Source: Naasia aerilata
GTDB lineage: Bacteria; Actinomycetota; Actinomycetes; Actinomycetales; Microbacteriaceae
Direction of reading: 5' to 3'
Length of the DNA stretch: 64,000 nt
Assembly: GCF_030296595.1 (NCBI RefSeq)
Contig: NZ_AP027731.1
Location: 1,302,001 to 1,366,000, forward strand
The notes below the pieces were generated by a model. That model was given only the letters and a program-made list of their open reading frames with translations, was not told the origin of the DNA and searched no databases. The position numbers were made by a program, and so were the translations under genes. Every line of letters begins with the position of its first letter. Position 1 is the first letter of the stretch. This document shows positions 44,316 to 53,706 of this stretch, in pieces.

Positions 44316-45677
44316 ATGACCAAGCTTCGGCTGGCCATCGTCGGCGCGGGCCCCGCAGGCATCTACGCCGCCGATCTCATCCGGAAGGCCGAGCGCGCCT
44401 TCGACGTGTCGATCGACCTGTTCGAGCGCCTTCCCGCCCCCTACGGCCTGGTCCGCTACGGCGTCGCGCCGGACCACCCGCGCATCAAGGGCATCATCTC
44501 GGCGCTCCGCGAGGTGCTCGACGGCGGCGGCGTCCGCTTCTTCGGCAACGTCGAGTACGGCACCGACATCTCGCTCGAAGACCTGAAGCGCCACTACAAC
44601 GCCGTCATCTTCGCGACCGGTTCCATGCGCGACGCCCATCTCGACATCCCGGGCATCGACCTCCCCGGCTCCTATGGGGCCGCGGGATTCGTGAGCTGGT
44701 ACGACGGCCACCCCGACGTCCCGCGCGAGTGGCCGCTCGAGGCGCGCGAGGTGGCCGTCATCGGCAACGGCAACGTCGCCCTCGACGTCGCGCGGATCCT
44801 GGCGAAGCACGCCGACGACCTTCTGCCGACCGAGATCCCGCACAACGTCTACGACGGGCTCAAGGCGTCGCCGGTCACGGACGTGCACGTGTTCGGGCGG
44901 CGCGGTCCGGCTCAGGTGAGGTTCACGCCGCTCGAGCTCCGCGAGCTGGGCGAGATCCGGGACGTCGACATGATCGTCCACGACGAGGACTTCGACTACG
45001 ACGAGGCCTCGAAGACGGCGATCGCGACCAACAAGCAGGTGCTCGTCATCGACCGGGTCCTCCAGCAGTGGCGCAAGCGCCCGGTCGGCCAGGCGAGCCG
45101 GCGACTGCACTTCCACTGGTTCGCGAACCCGGTCGAGATCGTCGGAGACGGCCGAGTGGAGGCGTTCCGCTGGGAGCGCACCGAGCCCGACGGCGAGGGC
45201 GGCGTCCGCGGGACGGGCGAGTTCCGCGAGGTGCCCGTGCAGGCCGTGTACCGCGCCGTCGGCTACTTCGGCTCGCCGCTGCCCGAGGTCCCCTTCGACT
45301 CCCGCCGGGGCGTCATCCCGAACCGCGAGGGCCAGGTGCTCGACGACGACGACCAGCCGGTCCACGGCGTCTACGCCACCGGCTGGATCAAGCGCGGGCC
45401 CGTCGGTCTCATCGGCCACACCAAGAGCGACGCGATGGAGACCCTCGCGCACGTCCTGTCGGACCAGGCGAACTGGTGGACGCCGGAGGATCCGAGCGAG
45501 AAATCCGTGCCGGCGCTGCTCGAGGAGCGGGGCGTGCCCTACACGACGATCGACGGCTGGCACCGGCTGGATGCGCACGAGCTCGCCCTGGGCGAGGCGG
45601 TCGGCCGCACCCGGATCAAGGTCGTCCCCCGCGAGGACATGACGAAGGTCTCCCGGGCCGCGTCCGCCCACCGCTGA
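44316..45677 (+). CDS. Ferredoxin/adrenodoxin-NADP+ reductase (FprA-like)
   Basis: 453 residues. It has the FAD motif LAIVGAGPAGIYAADLIRKA, the NADP motif VAVIGNGNVALDVARILA, and the family blocks PYGLVRYGVAPDHPRIKGI, GRRGPAQVRFTPLELREL and YATGWIKRGPVGLIGHTKSD. It moves electrons between NADPH and ferredoxin. The stop codon is the first base triplet of a dispersed repeat (45675 onward). Confidence 0.93.
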   Translation: MTKLRLAIVGAGPAGIYAADLIRKAERAFDVSIDLFERLPAPYGLVRYGVAPDHPRIKGIISALREVLDGGGVRFFGNVEYGTDISLEDLKRHYNAVIFATGSMRDAHLDIPGIDLPGSYGAAGFVSWYDGHPDVPREWPLEAREVAVIGNGNVALDVARILAKHADDLLPTEIPHNVYDGLKASPVTDVHVFGRRGPAQVRFTPLELRELGEIRDVDMIVHDEDFDYDEASKTAIATNKQVLVIDRVLQQWRKRPVGQASRRLHFHWFANPVEIVGDGRVEAFRWERTEPDGEGGVRGTGEFREVPVQAVYRAVGYFGSPLPEVPFDSRRGVIPNREGQVLDDDDQPVHGVYATGWIKRGPVGLIGHTKSDAMETLAHVLSDQANWWTPEDPSEKSVPALLEERGVPYTTIDGWHRLDAHELALGEAVGRTRIKVVPREDMTKVSRAASAHR

Positions 45678-45783
45678 TTGAGGAGCCCGCGAAGGGGGCG
45701 TCTCGAGAGCATGCCGCTCCACGGGTTGGCGCGCGCGTATGAGCGGATTTCGAGACGCGCCTGCAACGCTTCTCATTCAGTGG
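45675..45783. repeat. Inverted pair of the dispersed TTTCGAGACGC repeat
   Basis: The left copy 45675-45708 (TGATTGAGGAGC ... GCGTCTCGAGA) and right copy 45746-45783 (GATTTCGAGACGC ... GCTTCTCATTCAGTGG) face each other with 37 nt between. Ends match the copies at 23967-24005 and 24036-24077. The left copy supplies the reductase stop codon. Confidence 0.7.
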
Positions 45784-45814
45784 AAGAGGGGCGAACCCTG
45801 AATCGGTGTTTAGC

Positions 45815-47260
45815 TCAGAACGGCGCGATATCGCTTTCCGCCGGTGCCCACTCGGTCTGCGCAACCGCTCTGCCGAGCGGCCTGCCGGGTGGGCCGGCGG
45901 TGACTTTGTTGGCGGGTTCGGTGCGGTAGATCTTTCCGGCTGGTGAGATGCAGATGAGCTCGCCGGACTCATTCGGGTCCTGCCGGATGGTCCAGTCGGT
46001 GCCGTGTTTGAGGCGGTGGTGGCCTTTGCAGAGACAGGCGAGGTTGCAGGCGTCGGTGCAGCCGCCTTCCTCCCATGGCTTCGTATGGTCGAGGTCGCAG
46101 CGTTCCGCGGGCCGGTTGCAGCCCACGAACCGGCAGGTCCCATCCCGTTGACGGAGATACCGAGCCAGCTCCTCCGGGATCCGGTACCGGGTGCGGCCGA
46201 ATTGGACGGTGACTCCAGTGTCGGGGTCGGTCAGGATCCGGTGCAGCCCTTTCGACTGCCCGACCAGCTGCGCGGCGGTCTCGGGGTCGATGGGCCCGTA
46301 ACCGGCGAGCATGGCCGGTTCCCCGTAGCGGCCGGCGAGCTTGAGAGCCGGGAGGGCGGCGAGCTGATCGGCCGCTGACTCGAAGTCGGGCTCCGCGGCT
46401 CCGCCGGCGGTGAACGGGACCAGGTTGAGAGCCGGAACGGTCACGTGCACCGTGGGCACGATGCCGCGGGGTCGGGCGTTCGGGATCCGGGCGTGGGTGT
46501 GGCCGTCCTCGGCGGGGAGGATGGCGCCGTCGTCGAGGAGGACGTCGCGGAAGACATCCGCGCGCAACTGGGCGTGAGTGCGGGTCTCGTCCTTCGTCTT
46601 GAGCGATCGGGCGGCCTTGTCGAGGAAGTCGTCGATCCCGGACGCGATCGGTGCCGCCAGGTAGGCGCCGATCCAGGCCATGCCGTCCCTGGCCGGTTCT
46701 CGGCGGACCTCGCGCTCGGCGTAGGCGTTCCGGTGCCGTTCGGTCAGCTCGTCCGGGTGGATGAGCTGCACCAGCACCTTCACCTTGCGATCGAACTTCG
46801 CCGCGGTCAGCGTCTCCGCGTACGGCAGCGCCCGTCGTTCCAACTCGGCAATCTCGGCCGGGCTGAGGCCGGCGGTGGCGTCGGCGAGGATCCGGGCGTG
46901 CCGCTCCCCGAACGCCCCGTCGCGAAACTTCTCCAGGGTCGTGGGCAGTTCGTGCACGAGGGTGCGGGCCCGCACCACCAGCGCCTCCGCGGTGACCTCC
47001 GGGATGCACAGCGCCCCGGCGACCTCCGCCCGCATCGCCCGGGCCTGCAGGCCCGCTGGGTCGGTGGTCAGGGAGGCGCCGTAGGCGTTCTCGAACGCCT
47101 GGCGTACCTCGTCCACGATCACGTAGCGCTGAGCGGTGAAGAAGTTCGCGTCCCGCTCGTTCAGCTGCAGATCATCCACCGCGTAGCGCAGCGCGGTCAG
47201 CCGCTCGGCGCCCTCGGACCCGCCGTCCGGGGCGCCGGTCGAAGGAGTCAACAGCGACAT
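45815..47260 (-). CDS. DUF222 / HNH endonuclease domain protein
   Basis: 481 residues. The N-terminal two thirds are a DUF222-type domain (ARTLVHELPTTLEKFRDGAF, GERHARILADATAGLSPAEI, KFDRKVKVLVQLIHPDELTE). The C-terminus is an HNH nuclease: CRFVGCNRPAERCDLDHTKP, then CNLACLCKGHHRLKHG, with zinc cysteines. This is a multi-copy actinobacterial family of unknown role, sometimes linked to mobile DNA. ATG 47260 is preferred (MSLLTPSTGAP); a further 15 codons upstream are open. Confidence 0.9.
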   Translation of the reverse strand: MSLLTPSTGAPDGGSEGAERLTALRYAVDDLQLNERDANFFTAQRYVIVDEVRQAFENAYGASLTTDPAGLQARAMRAEVAGALCIPEVTAEALVVRARTLVHELPTTLEKFRDGAFGERHARILADATAGLSPAEIAELERRALPYAETLTAAKFDRKVKVLVQLIHPDELTERHRNAYAEREVRREPARDGMAWIGAYLAAPIASGIDDFLDKAARSLKTKDETRTHAQLRADVFRDVLLDDGAILPAEDGHTHARIPNARPRGIVPTVHVTVPALNLVPFTAGGAAEPDFESAADQLAALPALKLAGRYGEPAMLAGYGPIDPETAAQLVGQSKGLHRILTDPDTGVTVQFGRTRYRIPEELARYLRQRDGTCRFVGCNRPAERCDLDHTKPWEEGGCTDACNLACLCKGHHRLKHGTDWTIRQDPNESGELICISPAGKIYRTEPANKVTAGPPGRPLGRAVAQTEWAPAESDIAPF

Positions 47261-47342
47261 GAGCAGGGACTCCTCTCCGATCCGATGCCCACAAGGTACG
47301 ACCACCCTCCGACATCGCCCCCTCGCTGCGTCGGCGTCCGGA

Positions 47343-47456
47343 TCAGCGTCGACGCATCTCCCGGACGAAGATCCAGATCAGCCAGAAGCCCGCCGTGAGC
47401 ACGCACATGATGACGTCGAAGAGGAAGTGGACGAGGCCGTATCGGCGACGAGACAT
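47343..47456 (-). CDS. 37-residue single-TM peptide
   Basis: It reads MSRRRYGLVHFLFDVIMCVL and TAGFWLIWIFVREMRRR: one hydrophobic helix between two Arg clusters. AGAAGGA lies upstream of ATG 47456. It is 37 nt downstream of the cardiolipin synthase stop, same strand, so probably co-transcribed with it. No family recognised. Confidence 0.6.
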   Translation of the reverse strand: MSRRRYGLVHFLFDVIMCVLTAGFWLIWIFVREMRRR

Positions 47457-47493
47457 GCAGATCCTTCTGACAGTGGTGAGTGGTGAGTGCGCC

Positions 47494-48957
47494 CTACTGC
47501 AGCGCCGAGGTGAGCCGTGCGAGGTTGTCGACGACCGAGCCCCAGAACGGCTGGTCGTCCCACTCCTCGAGCGTGAGCCGCCGGGAGCTGCGCCGGTAGT
47601 CGGCCTCGACATGGCGCAGCTGGCCCACGAAGTCGCGGCCGCGCACCATGAGCGACACCTCCATGTTGAGGCTGAACGACCGCATGTCCATGTTGCTCGA
47701 CCCGATGACGGCCACCTCGTCGTCGACCGTGAAGTGCTTCGCGTGCAGGACGACCGGGCGGTGGTAGAGCCAGATCACGACGCCCGCCTCGAGCAGCTCG
47801 CGGTAGTAGGACCGCTGGGCGCGGGACACCAGGAACTGGTCCCCGATCTCCGACACGAAGAGCTCGACGCGGATCCCGCGCTGCACCGCTGTCGTGATGG
47901 CGTAGAGCATCGACTCGTCCGGCACGAAGTACGGCGACGCGATAATCAGCTGCTCCTGTGCGTAGTAGAGCAGGGCGTTGAAGAGCCGCAGGTTGTTCTC
48001 GCCCTCGAAGCCCGGGCCGCTCGGGACCACCTGGCAGTCGAGCATGTGATCGGCCACCTGGTCCTCCATGGGCTCGACCTCGCTCGTCAGCAGCTCGCCG
48101 GTCTCGCCGTACCAGTCGGTGAGGAAGATCGCGTTGATGCCGGCCACGATGGGTCCGCGGAGGCGGGCCATCAGGTCCTTCCACTGCAGATGCCGCTTGC
48201 GGTTGATCCACCGGTTGTAGCTCCGGTCGATCATGTTCTGCGAGCCCATGTAGGCGACGGTGCCGTCGACCACGAGGAGCTTGCGGTGGTTGCGGAGATC
48301 CGGGCGCTGCCAGCGGCCCTTGAGCGGCTGGACGGGGAGCAGGAGCCGCCAGTCGATGCCGGCGCGCGTGAGGCGCTTGATGGTCTTCCGGTAGCCGGGG
48401 TACTGGAGCGACGCGACGTGGTCGAGCAGGACCCGGACGCTCACGCCTCGCTTGACGGCCGCCTCCAGTGCGGCGAAGAACGGCTCCGTCGCCGGGTCGG
48501 CGGAGAGGATGTAGAACTGCGCGTGCACGTAGCGCTGCGCGCGGTTCACCTCGTCGGCCATCGCGCGGATCGACTCGTCGTAGTTCGGCAGCAGCCGTGC
48601 GCTGTTGCCGCCGACGAGGGGCATGGAGCCGAGGGTCCGATTCAGCTCGACGACCGACTCCAGCCAGGTGGGCCAGCTGGCGGTGCGGTTGACCCGGTCC
48701 ATGCCCTCGGTGGTGTCCCGGATGATCTCGTCGATGTCCTTCTGACGCTCCCGCCGCCGCTTCGGGAGCCGAGGGCTGCCGATGAGCAGGTAGAGGAGCA
48801 GGCCGACGTAGGGCAGGAAGAGCACGAGCAGGAGCCAGGCGGTGGCCGAGGTCGGCTTCCGGTTGCGCGGGATGAGGATGACGGCGCCCACCCGGATCGA
48901 CAGATCGAGGATGATCAGCAGGATGGCAATCGCCAGCGTTGCACTGGCGACATCCAT
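47494..48957 (-). CDS. cls: Cardiolipin synthase (PLD family)
   Basis: 487 residues. Two N-terminal TM segments (ASATLAIAILLIILDLSIRV, AWLLLVLFLPYVGLLLYLLI) form the PLDc_N part. Two phosphatidyl-transfer HKD motifs follow: NHRKLLVVDGTVAYMGSQN and LHAKHFTVDDEVAVIGSSNM. It makes cardiolipin at the membrane. TAGACT (48970..48965) lies 7 nt before ATG 48957. Confidence 0.94.
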   Translation of the reverse strand: MDVASATLAIAILLIILDLSIRVGAVILIPRNRKPTSATAWLLLVLFLPYVGLLLYLLIGSPRLPKRRRERQKDIDEIIRDTTEGMDRVNRTASWPTWLESVVELNRTLGSMPLVGGNSARLLPNYDESIRAMADEVNRAQRYVHAQFYILSADPATEPFFAALEAAVKRGVSVRVLLDHVASLQYPGYRKTIKRLTRAGIDWRLLLPVQPLKGRWQRPDLRNHRKLLVVDGTVAYMGSQNMIDRSYNRWINRKRHLQWKDLMARLRGPIVAGINAIFLTDWYGETGELLTSEVEPMEDQVADHMLDCQVVPSGPGFEGENNLRLFNALLYYAQEQLIIASPYFVPDESMLYAITTAVQRGIRVELFVSEIGDQFLVSRAQRSYYRELLEAGVVIWLYHRPVVLHAKHFTVDDEVAVIGSSNMDMRSFSLNMEVSLMVRGRDFVGQLRHVEADYRRSSRRLTLEEWDDQPFWGSVVDNLARLTSALQ

Positions 48958-49097
48958 GCGCCGCAGTCTACTGAGGCGGTTTTCCGCCGTCTTCGCCGCA
49001 TTCGGGGGCGTCCGGGCGCCAATGACGGGCCTATTCGGGCAAAGCGGGCCGCCGCTTCGGCCCGGAAACGCCGATTCGGCCCGGCGAGCGCCCGCGG

Positions 49098-49586
49098 TCA
49101 GCGGAAGTTGACGAACTGAAGGTCCAGGTCGAGGTCCTGGCCCTTCAGCAGGGCGATGGTGGCCTGCAGGTCGTCGCGGCTCTTCGACGAGACGCGCAGC
49201 TCGTCGCCCGTGACCTGGCTCTTCACGCCCTTTGGGCCCTCGTCGCGGATGATCTTGCCGATCTTCTTCGCGTGCTCCTGGTCGATGCCCTCCTTGAGGG
49301 TCGACTCGATCCGGTACTCGCGTCCGCTCGCGTGCGGCTCACCGGATTCGAGGCTCTTCAGCGAGATGCCGCGCTTGATGAGCTTCGTCTGGAAGACGTC
49401 GAGCACGGCCTTGGCGCGATCCTCGCTGTTGGCCTTGATGAGGATGGTGTCCCCGCTCCAGGCGATCGAGGAGTCGGTGCCCTTGAAGTCGTAGCGCTGC
49501 TCGACCTCCTTGCGGGCCTGATTGAGCGCGTTGTCGGCCTCCTGCCGGTCGACCTTGCTGACCACGTCGAACGAGGAATCTGCCAT
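49098..49586 (-). CDS. YajQ family nucleotide-binding protein
   Basis: 162 residues with two YajQ half-domains: [40 protein letters not shown], and [40 protein letters not shown]. Relatives bind nucleotides and in some bacteria cyclic di-GMP. TACGAT (49598..49593) lies 6 nt before the ATG. 140 nt without a gene separate it from cls. Confidence 0.93.
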   Translation of the reverse strand: MADSSFDVVSKVDRQEADNALNQARKEVEQRYDFKGTDSSIAWSGDTILIKANSEDRAKAVLDVFQTKLIKRGISLKSLESGEPHASGREYRIESTLKEGIDQEHAKKIGKIIRDEGPKGVKSQVTGDELRVSSKSRDDLQATIALLKGQDLDLDLQFVNFR

Positions 49587-49695
49587 GCGGCAATCGTAAC
49601 GAGGGTCGGGCCCGCGGTCCCAGGCGGCCCTTGTGGGCGGCGGCGGCGGGGTGGACCATTGCCGCACCTCCAGGAGACCCGAGCGAAGGGGCCGG

Positions 49696-50375
49696 ATGCC
49701 CGACGACACCGATCCGCCTCCCGTGCGAGCGCAGCTGCTCGCCACCGAGCACTGGAGCCTCCTCGCCTCGCGAAGCACGACGCAGAGCGAGGTCCTGACG
49801 CGCATCAACATGTTCCTCACCCTCGTGTCCGCCGGGCTCGTGAGCCTGGCCCTGGTCGGACAGGCGACGCGGTTCAGCGAGATGTTCGGGCTCTTCTCGA
49901 TCGTGGTGCTGGCCTTCATCTGCCTGGTCGGCGTGCTCACCGAGATCCGCGTGCTCAACGTCGGCATGGAGGACCTGATGTACGTCCTCGCCATGAACCG
50001 GCTGCGCGCCGCATACGTGGCGCTCGACCCCGGCATCGAGCCGTACCTGCTCGCCTCGGCTCACGACGATCGGCGGGGAGCGAGCTCACCTACTACTTCC
50101 TCGGCCCTCGGAGCTCCTTCGGCCAGGTGGCCGGCAGCAGCATGGTCTTCATCATCGCGGTGAACACCGCGCTGGTCGGGCTCCTCGGCGCGGCCGTCAC
50201 CTCGTCGAGCGGGGGTGGCACGGTCCTCACCGTCGTGGTCGGCGCGGTGGTCGCCGTGATCTTCTTCGTCCTGTCGCTCTGGCTCGGCGGCAGGCGGTAC
50301 TTCCAGCTGTGGCCCACCTGGCGGGCCGTGAACCCCACAGGCCCGCAGCAGGAGGCGGCACCGAGGCCGGACTGA
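49696..50375 (+). CDS. Hypothetical membrane protein, frameshifted
   Basis: About 226 residues after adding one G to the run at 50075-50078 (restores [20 protein letters not shown]). Two pairs of hydrophobic segments are visible: [20 protein letters not shown] with [20 protein letters not shown], and [20 protein letters not shown] with [20 protein letters not shown]. No named family recognised. It is divergent from yajQ and lies just upstream of tRNA-Tyr. Confidence 0.75.
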
Positions 50376-50451
50376 TTTCGGAACGGTCCGGCGCGTCTGT
50401 ATCCTTGTCGAGCGCCTCCGACCAGGTCGAACGACCGGGTCGGAGCAGCCT

Positions 50452-50533
50452 GGCGAGTTACCCAAGCGGCCAAAGGGATCTGACTGTAAATCAGCCGGCG
50501 TAGCCTTCGGGGGTTCGAATCCCTCACTCGCCA
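50452..50533 (+). tRNA. tRNA-Tyr (GTA)
   Basis: The acceptor GGCGAGT pairs with ACTCGCC; there is a long type II variable arm (CCGGCGTAGCCTTCGG region) and T-arm GGGGG-TTCGAAT-CCCTC. The anticodon GTA is at 50486-50488 in loop CTGTAAA. The discriminator is A; CCA is not encoded. Confidence 0.95.
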
Positions 50534-50539
50534 CGAACA

Positions 50540-50568
50540 CGAAAAGGGCCGCACTGCGGCCCTTTTCG
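50540..50568 (+). terminator. Terminator of tRNA-Tyr
   Basis: CGAAAAGGGCCGC and GCGGCCCTTTTCG form a perfect 13-bp stem with a 3-nt loop. The T4 run is inside the 3' arm, 7 nt after the tRNA. Confidence 0.85.
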
Positions 50569-50664
50569 CGTTCGTGAGGAGAATCCCACTCTTCCTCTCC
50601 CGTCCCTCTGCCGGTAACCCGAAGCCCTCCCGCCGGTCACCCTCCTCGGTTCCACTGAGGGGAC

Positions 50665-51783
50665 ATGGACACCCTCACCTCCATCGCCCCGCCTTCACCC
50701 CTCCCCGCACCTCCCACCTCCTTCCCCCTCACGCTCAACGGCGGCTTCTGGCCCACGAGCCACGTTCAGGGCATCGCTGTCGACCGGTCGCGGGGTCACA
50801 TCTACTTCTCGTTCACGACGGTGCTGGTGAAGACGGACCTGGCCGGAAATCTCCTCGGCACCGTCTCGGGCTTCACGGGCCACCTGGGCGACATCGAGTT
50901 CTCGGAGCGCGACGGACGCGTGTACGGCTCGCTGGAGTACAAGGCGGCCGGGGCGTTCTACGTCGCGGTGTTCGACGCGGAGGCCGTCGACCGGACCGGG
51001 TTGGACGCTGCCGACGGATCGGTGGTCCGCACCGTCCACCTGGGAGAGGTGGCGGCCGACTACGGCTCGGGGCGCTTCGGCTGCAGCGGCATCGACGGCA
51101 TCGCCTTCGGCCCGCTCTTCGGCGAGACAGCGGGAGAGCCTCTGCTCACCGTCGCCTATGGCATCCACTCGGACGTCCACCGTCAGGACAACGACCACCA
51201 GATCCTCCTGCAGTACGACGTGGCGGACTGGGACCGGCTCGCGCGCCCGCTCGTGGAGGCGGCACCGCACCGCAGCGGCCCTCGGGAACCGGATGCGAAG
51301 GTGTTCCTCTACACGGGCAACACCACGTTCGGCGTGCAGAATCTGGACTTCGACACCTCCAGCGGGCTCTGGCGGCTCGGTGTCTATCCCGGCCGGAAGG
51401 ACCGGTTCCCCAACTTCACGCTCTTCGCAGTCGAGGCCCGAGCGAAGCCGCGGTATTCCCGGCTCGAGGGACTGACTGGGGTGCGGGGAGACCTGGTGGC
51501 GCTCGCGCCGCTCGGGCTGCGCGACTCGGAGACCGGGATCCGCGGCTGGTATCAGACCGCCGATGTCGGCATGGAGTCGCTGGGCGGCGGCCTCTTCTAC
51601 CTCTCCGCCGCGTCCGGGTCGGGCGGCTTCCAGACGAGCGACCTGACCCTCGTCCGCTGGACGGACGCCGCGGACATCCCCTTCGCCCCGGTGACGGAAG
51701 CGCCGCCCGCCGGCCGTCCTGCACTGTCCCTGCGGCGGCCCTCGTTCCGCTCCCTGGCGCGGGGCGGTTGGATGGGGGCATGA
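50665..51783 (+). CDS. Hypothetical beta-propeller-like protein
   Basis: 372 residues, no signal peptide and no named family. Repeated patterns of the type GIAVDRSRGHIYFSF, GDIEFSERDGRVYGSLEY, DGIAFGPLFG and GMESLGGGLFYLSAASG suggest a blade-like, propeller fold. The N-terminus is Pro-rich. The next gene, an inositol-monophosphatase homologue, overlaps its end by 4 nt (ATGA), so the two are co-translated and perhaps act together. Confidence 0.7.
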   Translation: MDTLTSIAPPSPLPAPPTSFPLTLNGGFWPTSHVQGIAVDRSRGHIYFSFTTVLVKTDLAGNLLGTVSGFTGHLGDIEFSERDGRVYGSLEYKAAGAFYVAVFDAEAVDRTGLDAADGSVVRTVHLGEVAADYGSGRFGCSGIDGIAFGPLFGETAGEPLLTVAYGIHSDVHRQDNDHQILLQYDVADWDRLARPLVEAAPHRSGPREPDAKVFLYTGNTTFGVQNLDFDTSSGLWRLGVYPGRKDRFPNFTLFAVEARAKPRYSRLEGLTGVRGDLVALAPLGLRDSETGIRGWYQTADVGMESLGGGLFYLSAASGSGGFQTSDLTLVRWTDAADIPFAPVTEAPPAGRPALSLRRPSFRSLARGGWMGA

Positions 51784-52601
51784 CCCTCGCACCGCACGGC
51801 CTGGACGAGCTGCTCCTCATCGCGCGGGACACCGCGCTCGCGGCCGGGGCCCTCGCCCTGCAGCGCAGGCGAGAGGGCGTCGAGGTCGCAGCCACGAAGA
51901 GCACGCCCATCGACATCGTGACCCAGGCGGACCGCGACGCGGAGCAGCTCATCCGATCCCTGCTCGCCGAGGCACGCCCGAACGACGGCTTCCTCGGCGA
52001 GGAGTCGGGCTCCGGCGGCGGGACGAGCGGCCTCACCTGGGTTGTGGACCCCATCGACGGCACCGTCAACTACCTGTACGGCCTGCCCGCCTGGTCGGTC
52101 AGCGTCGCCGTGGTCGAAGGCGACCCGGATCCGCTGACGTGGCGAGGACTCGCCGGATGTGTCGTGAACCCGTCCACGCAGGAGGTGTTCACCGCATCCG
52201 CAGGCGGCGGCGCGCGGCTCGGCGAGGACGAAATCCGGGTGAACCAGGGCGTCGCGCTCGACCGGGCGCTGATCGGAACCGGCTTCGCGTACAGGCTCCC
52301 GGACCGCGAGCCGCAGATCGCGGTGGCGTCCGAGGTGCTTCGGCGGTCACGTGACCTGCGGCGCATCGGCTCCGCGGCCCTCGACCTCTGCAACGTCGCG
52401 TGCGGACGGTACGACGCCTTCTACGAATGGGGACTCAACGCGTGGGACCACGCCGCGGGCGGCCTCATCGCCCGGGAGGCGGGGGCCGCGGTCGTCGGCC
52501 GCGACGGCGCTCCCGGTGGTCGTGAGCTGCTCATCGCGGCCGCCCCCGGACTGGCCGAGGAGCTCCTCCAGGTGGTCGTCGAGGCGCGCCCGCGATCCTG
52601 A
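51780..52601 (+). CDS. Inositol monophosphatase family protein
   Basis: 273 residues with the full Mg-dependent phosphatase pattern: GFLGEESGSGGG (metal Glu), WVVDPIDGTVNYLYGLP (DPxDGT), and late WDHAAGGLIAREAGA. Candidate substrates are inositol-1-P, histidinol-P or PAP; the sequence does not decide. Translationally coupled to the propeller protein. Confidence 0.9.
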   Translation: MTLAPHGLDELLLIARDTALAAGALALQRRREGVEVAATKSTPIDIVTQADRDAEQLIRSLLAEARPNDGFLGEESGSGGGTSGLTWVVDPIDGTVNYLYGLPAWSVSVAVVEGDPDPLTWRGLAGCVVNPSTQEVFTASAGGGARLGEDEIRVNQGVALDRALIGTGFAYRLPDREPQIAVASEVLRRSRDLRRIGSAALDLCNVACGRYDAFYEWGLNAWDHAAGGLIAREAGAAVVGRDGAPGGRELLIAAAPGLAEELLQVVVEARPRS

Positions 52602-52783
52602 GCGTCGACTCCAATTGCGGCCCAGCACTCGCTTTTCGGGCATTCGCCGCCTAGGTTGGTCCGCGGCCCTCCTCGAGAGGGCAGAGAATTTGCCCGCACC
52701 GGCGCCTCTGAGCCGGCCGACAGAGACTTGGCGACTTGCCCTCAGCTTTCCCCTCCGACGTCCGCGCCCCGGAAGCCGCTCCG

Positions 52784-53593
52784 GTGACCCGCAAGGAACT
52801 GCGCCGACAGGAGACTCTCGAACTCGCGCCCGCCCGCGGCCCCCGCCGCAGCCGACAGGGCGCCAGTGTCCGTCCCGAGCCCCGCCGCCGCTCGCTGCTG
52901 TCACGACTCGCCCGGCCGCTGTTCACGATGACGACCATGGCCGCCGTCGCCGGAATGGCGTTCGTCACCTCGGTGCCGGCCAACGCACTCCTCCGCGTCG
53001 ACGACGTGGCGGCGCTGCAGAGCCACTCGTCCAGCGACTCGGGTCAGGTACTCGCCATGTCGACCGCGGGCTCTGCGGACATCGTGCGGGACGGCTACGA
53101 CGTCCGCACTGCCGCCCAGAACGCCTTCGCTCCGGAGTTCAGCAAGGTCGAGAGCTTCGCGAACAACACCGAGACGGCCGTCCGCTGGCCCTTCGACGGC
53201 CCCGTCCGCGTCTCCGACGGATTCGGCCCGCGCGTCTCGCCGTGCTCCGGCTGCTCCTCGTTCCACCTGGGCACCGACTTCCTGCCCGGTTACGGCAATC
53301 CCGTGTACGCCATGGCCGACGGGGTCGTGACGAGCATCGGCACCGAGGGCGGCCTCGGCGTGCACGCCGTGATCGACCACCTCATCGACGGACAGCTGGT
53401 GACCACGACCTCCGCACACATGCAGAGCGGCTCCGTCCAGGTCTCCGTCGGCCAGGCGGTGCGCGCAGGGGATGTCATCGGGCTCGTTGGCAACACCGGG
53501 GACTCCACCGGGCCGCACCTGCACTTCGAGCTGCGGCTCGGCGGCGCGGAGCCGGTCGACCCGAACGCCTGGCTGCAGGCGCACGTCCGCTGA
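52784..53593 (+). CDS. M23 family metallopeptidase, paralogue 1
   Basis: About 269 residues from GTG 52784 (VTRKELRRQE; GGAAG upstream); an in-frame TTG at 52736 is possible. It has a basic N-terminus, one TM segment (FTMTTMAAVAGMAFVTSVPA), a linker, then a LytM/M23 domain: GFGPRVSPCSGCSSFHLGTD (zinc His and Asp) and STGPHLHFELRLGG (HxH). It should cut peptidoglycan cross-links outside the membrane. A C-x-x-C pair stands just before the first zinc His. Confidence 0.9.
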   Translation: MTRKELRRQETLELAPARGPRRSRQGASVRPEPRRRSLLSRLARPLFTMTTMAAVAGMAFVTSVPANALLRVDDVAALQSHSSSDSGQVLAMSTAGSADIVRDGYDVRTAAQNAFAPEFSKVESFANNTETAVRWPFDGPVRVSDGFGPRVSPCSGCSSFHLGTDFLPGYGNPVYAMADGVVTSIGTEGGLGVHAVIDHLIDGQLVTTTSAHMQSGSVQVSVGQAVRAGDVIGLVGNTGDSTGPHLHFELRLGGAEPVDPNAWLQAHVR

Positions 53594-53706
53594 TCCGCGG
53601 AACGCCTGGCTCACGGTCGCTTTCCGACTCGCCTGGCAGGCTGCTCGTCCCCCGAATGGGGCTCCCTTAGCCTGACGACGTCAGCGAACCGGGAGCGAGC
53701 AGCCGA

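Noticed and set aside
45815-47260. Homing endonuclease or active mobile element
   Set aside because: The DUF222-HNH architecture is a common multi-copy chromosomal family. There is no intron, intein boundary or terminal repeat around it.
52602-52783. c-di-AMP (ydaO-type) riboswitch upstream of the first M23 peptidase
   Set aside because: Such riboswitches often precede cell-wall hydrolases in actinobacteria, but the conserved GGGGGACCC-type core and pseudoknot blocks are not present in this leader. The same check failed for the kup leader.
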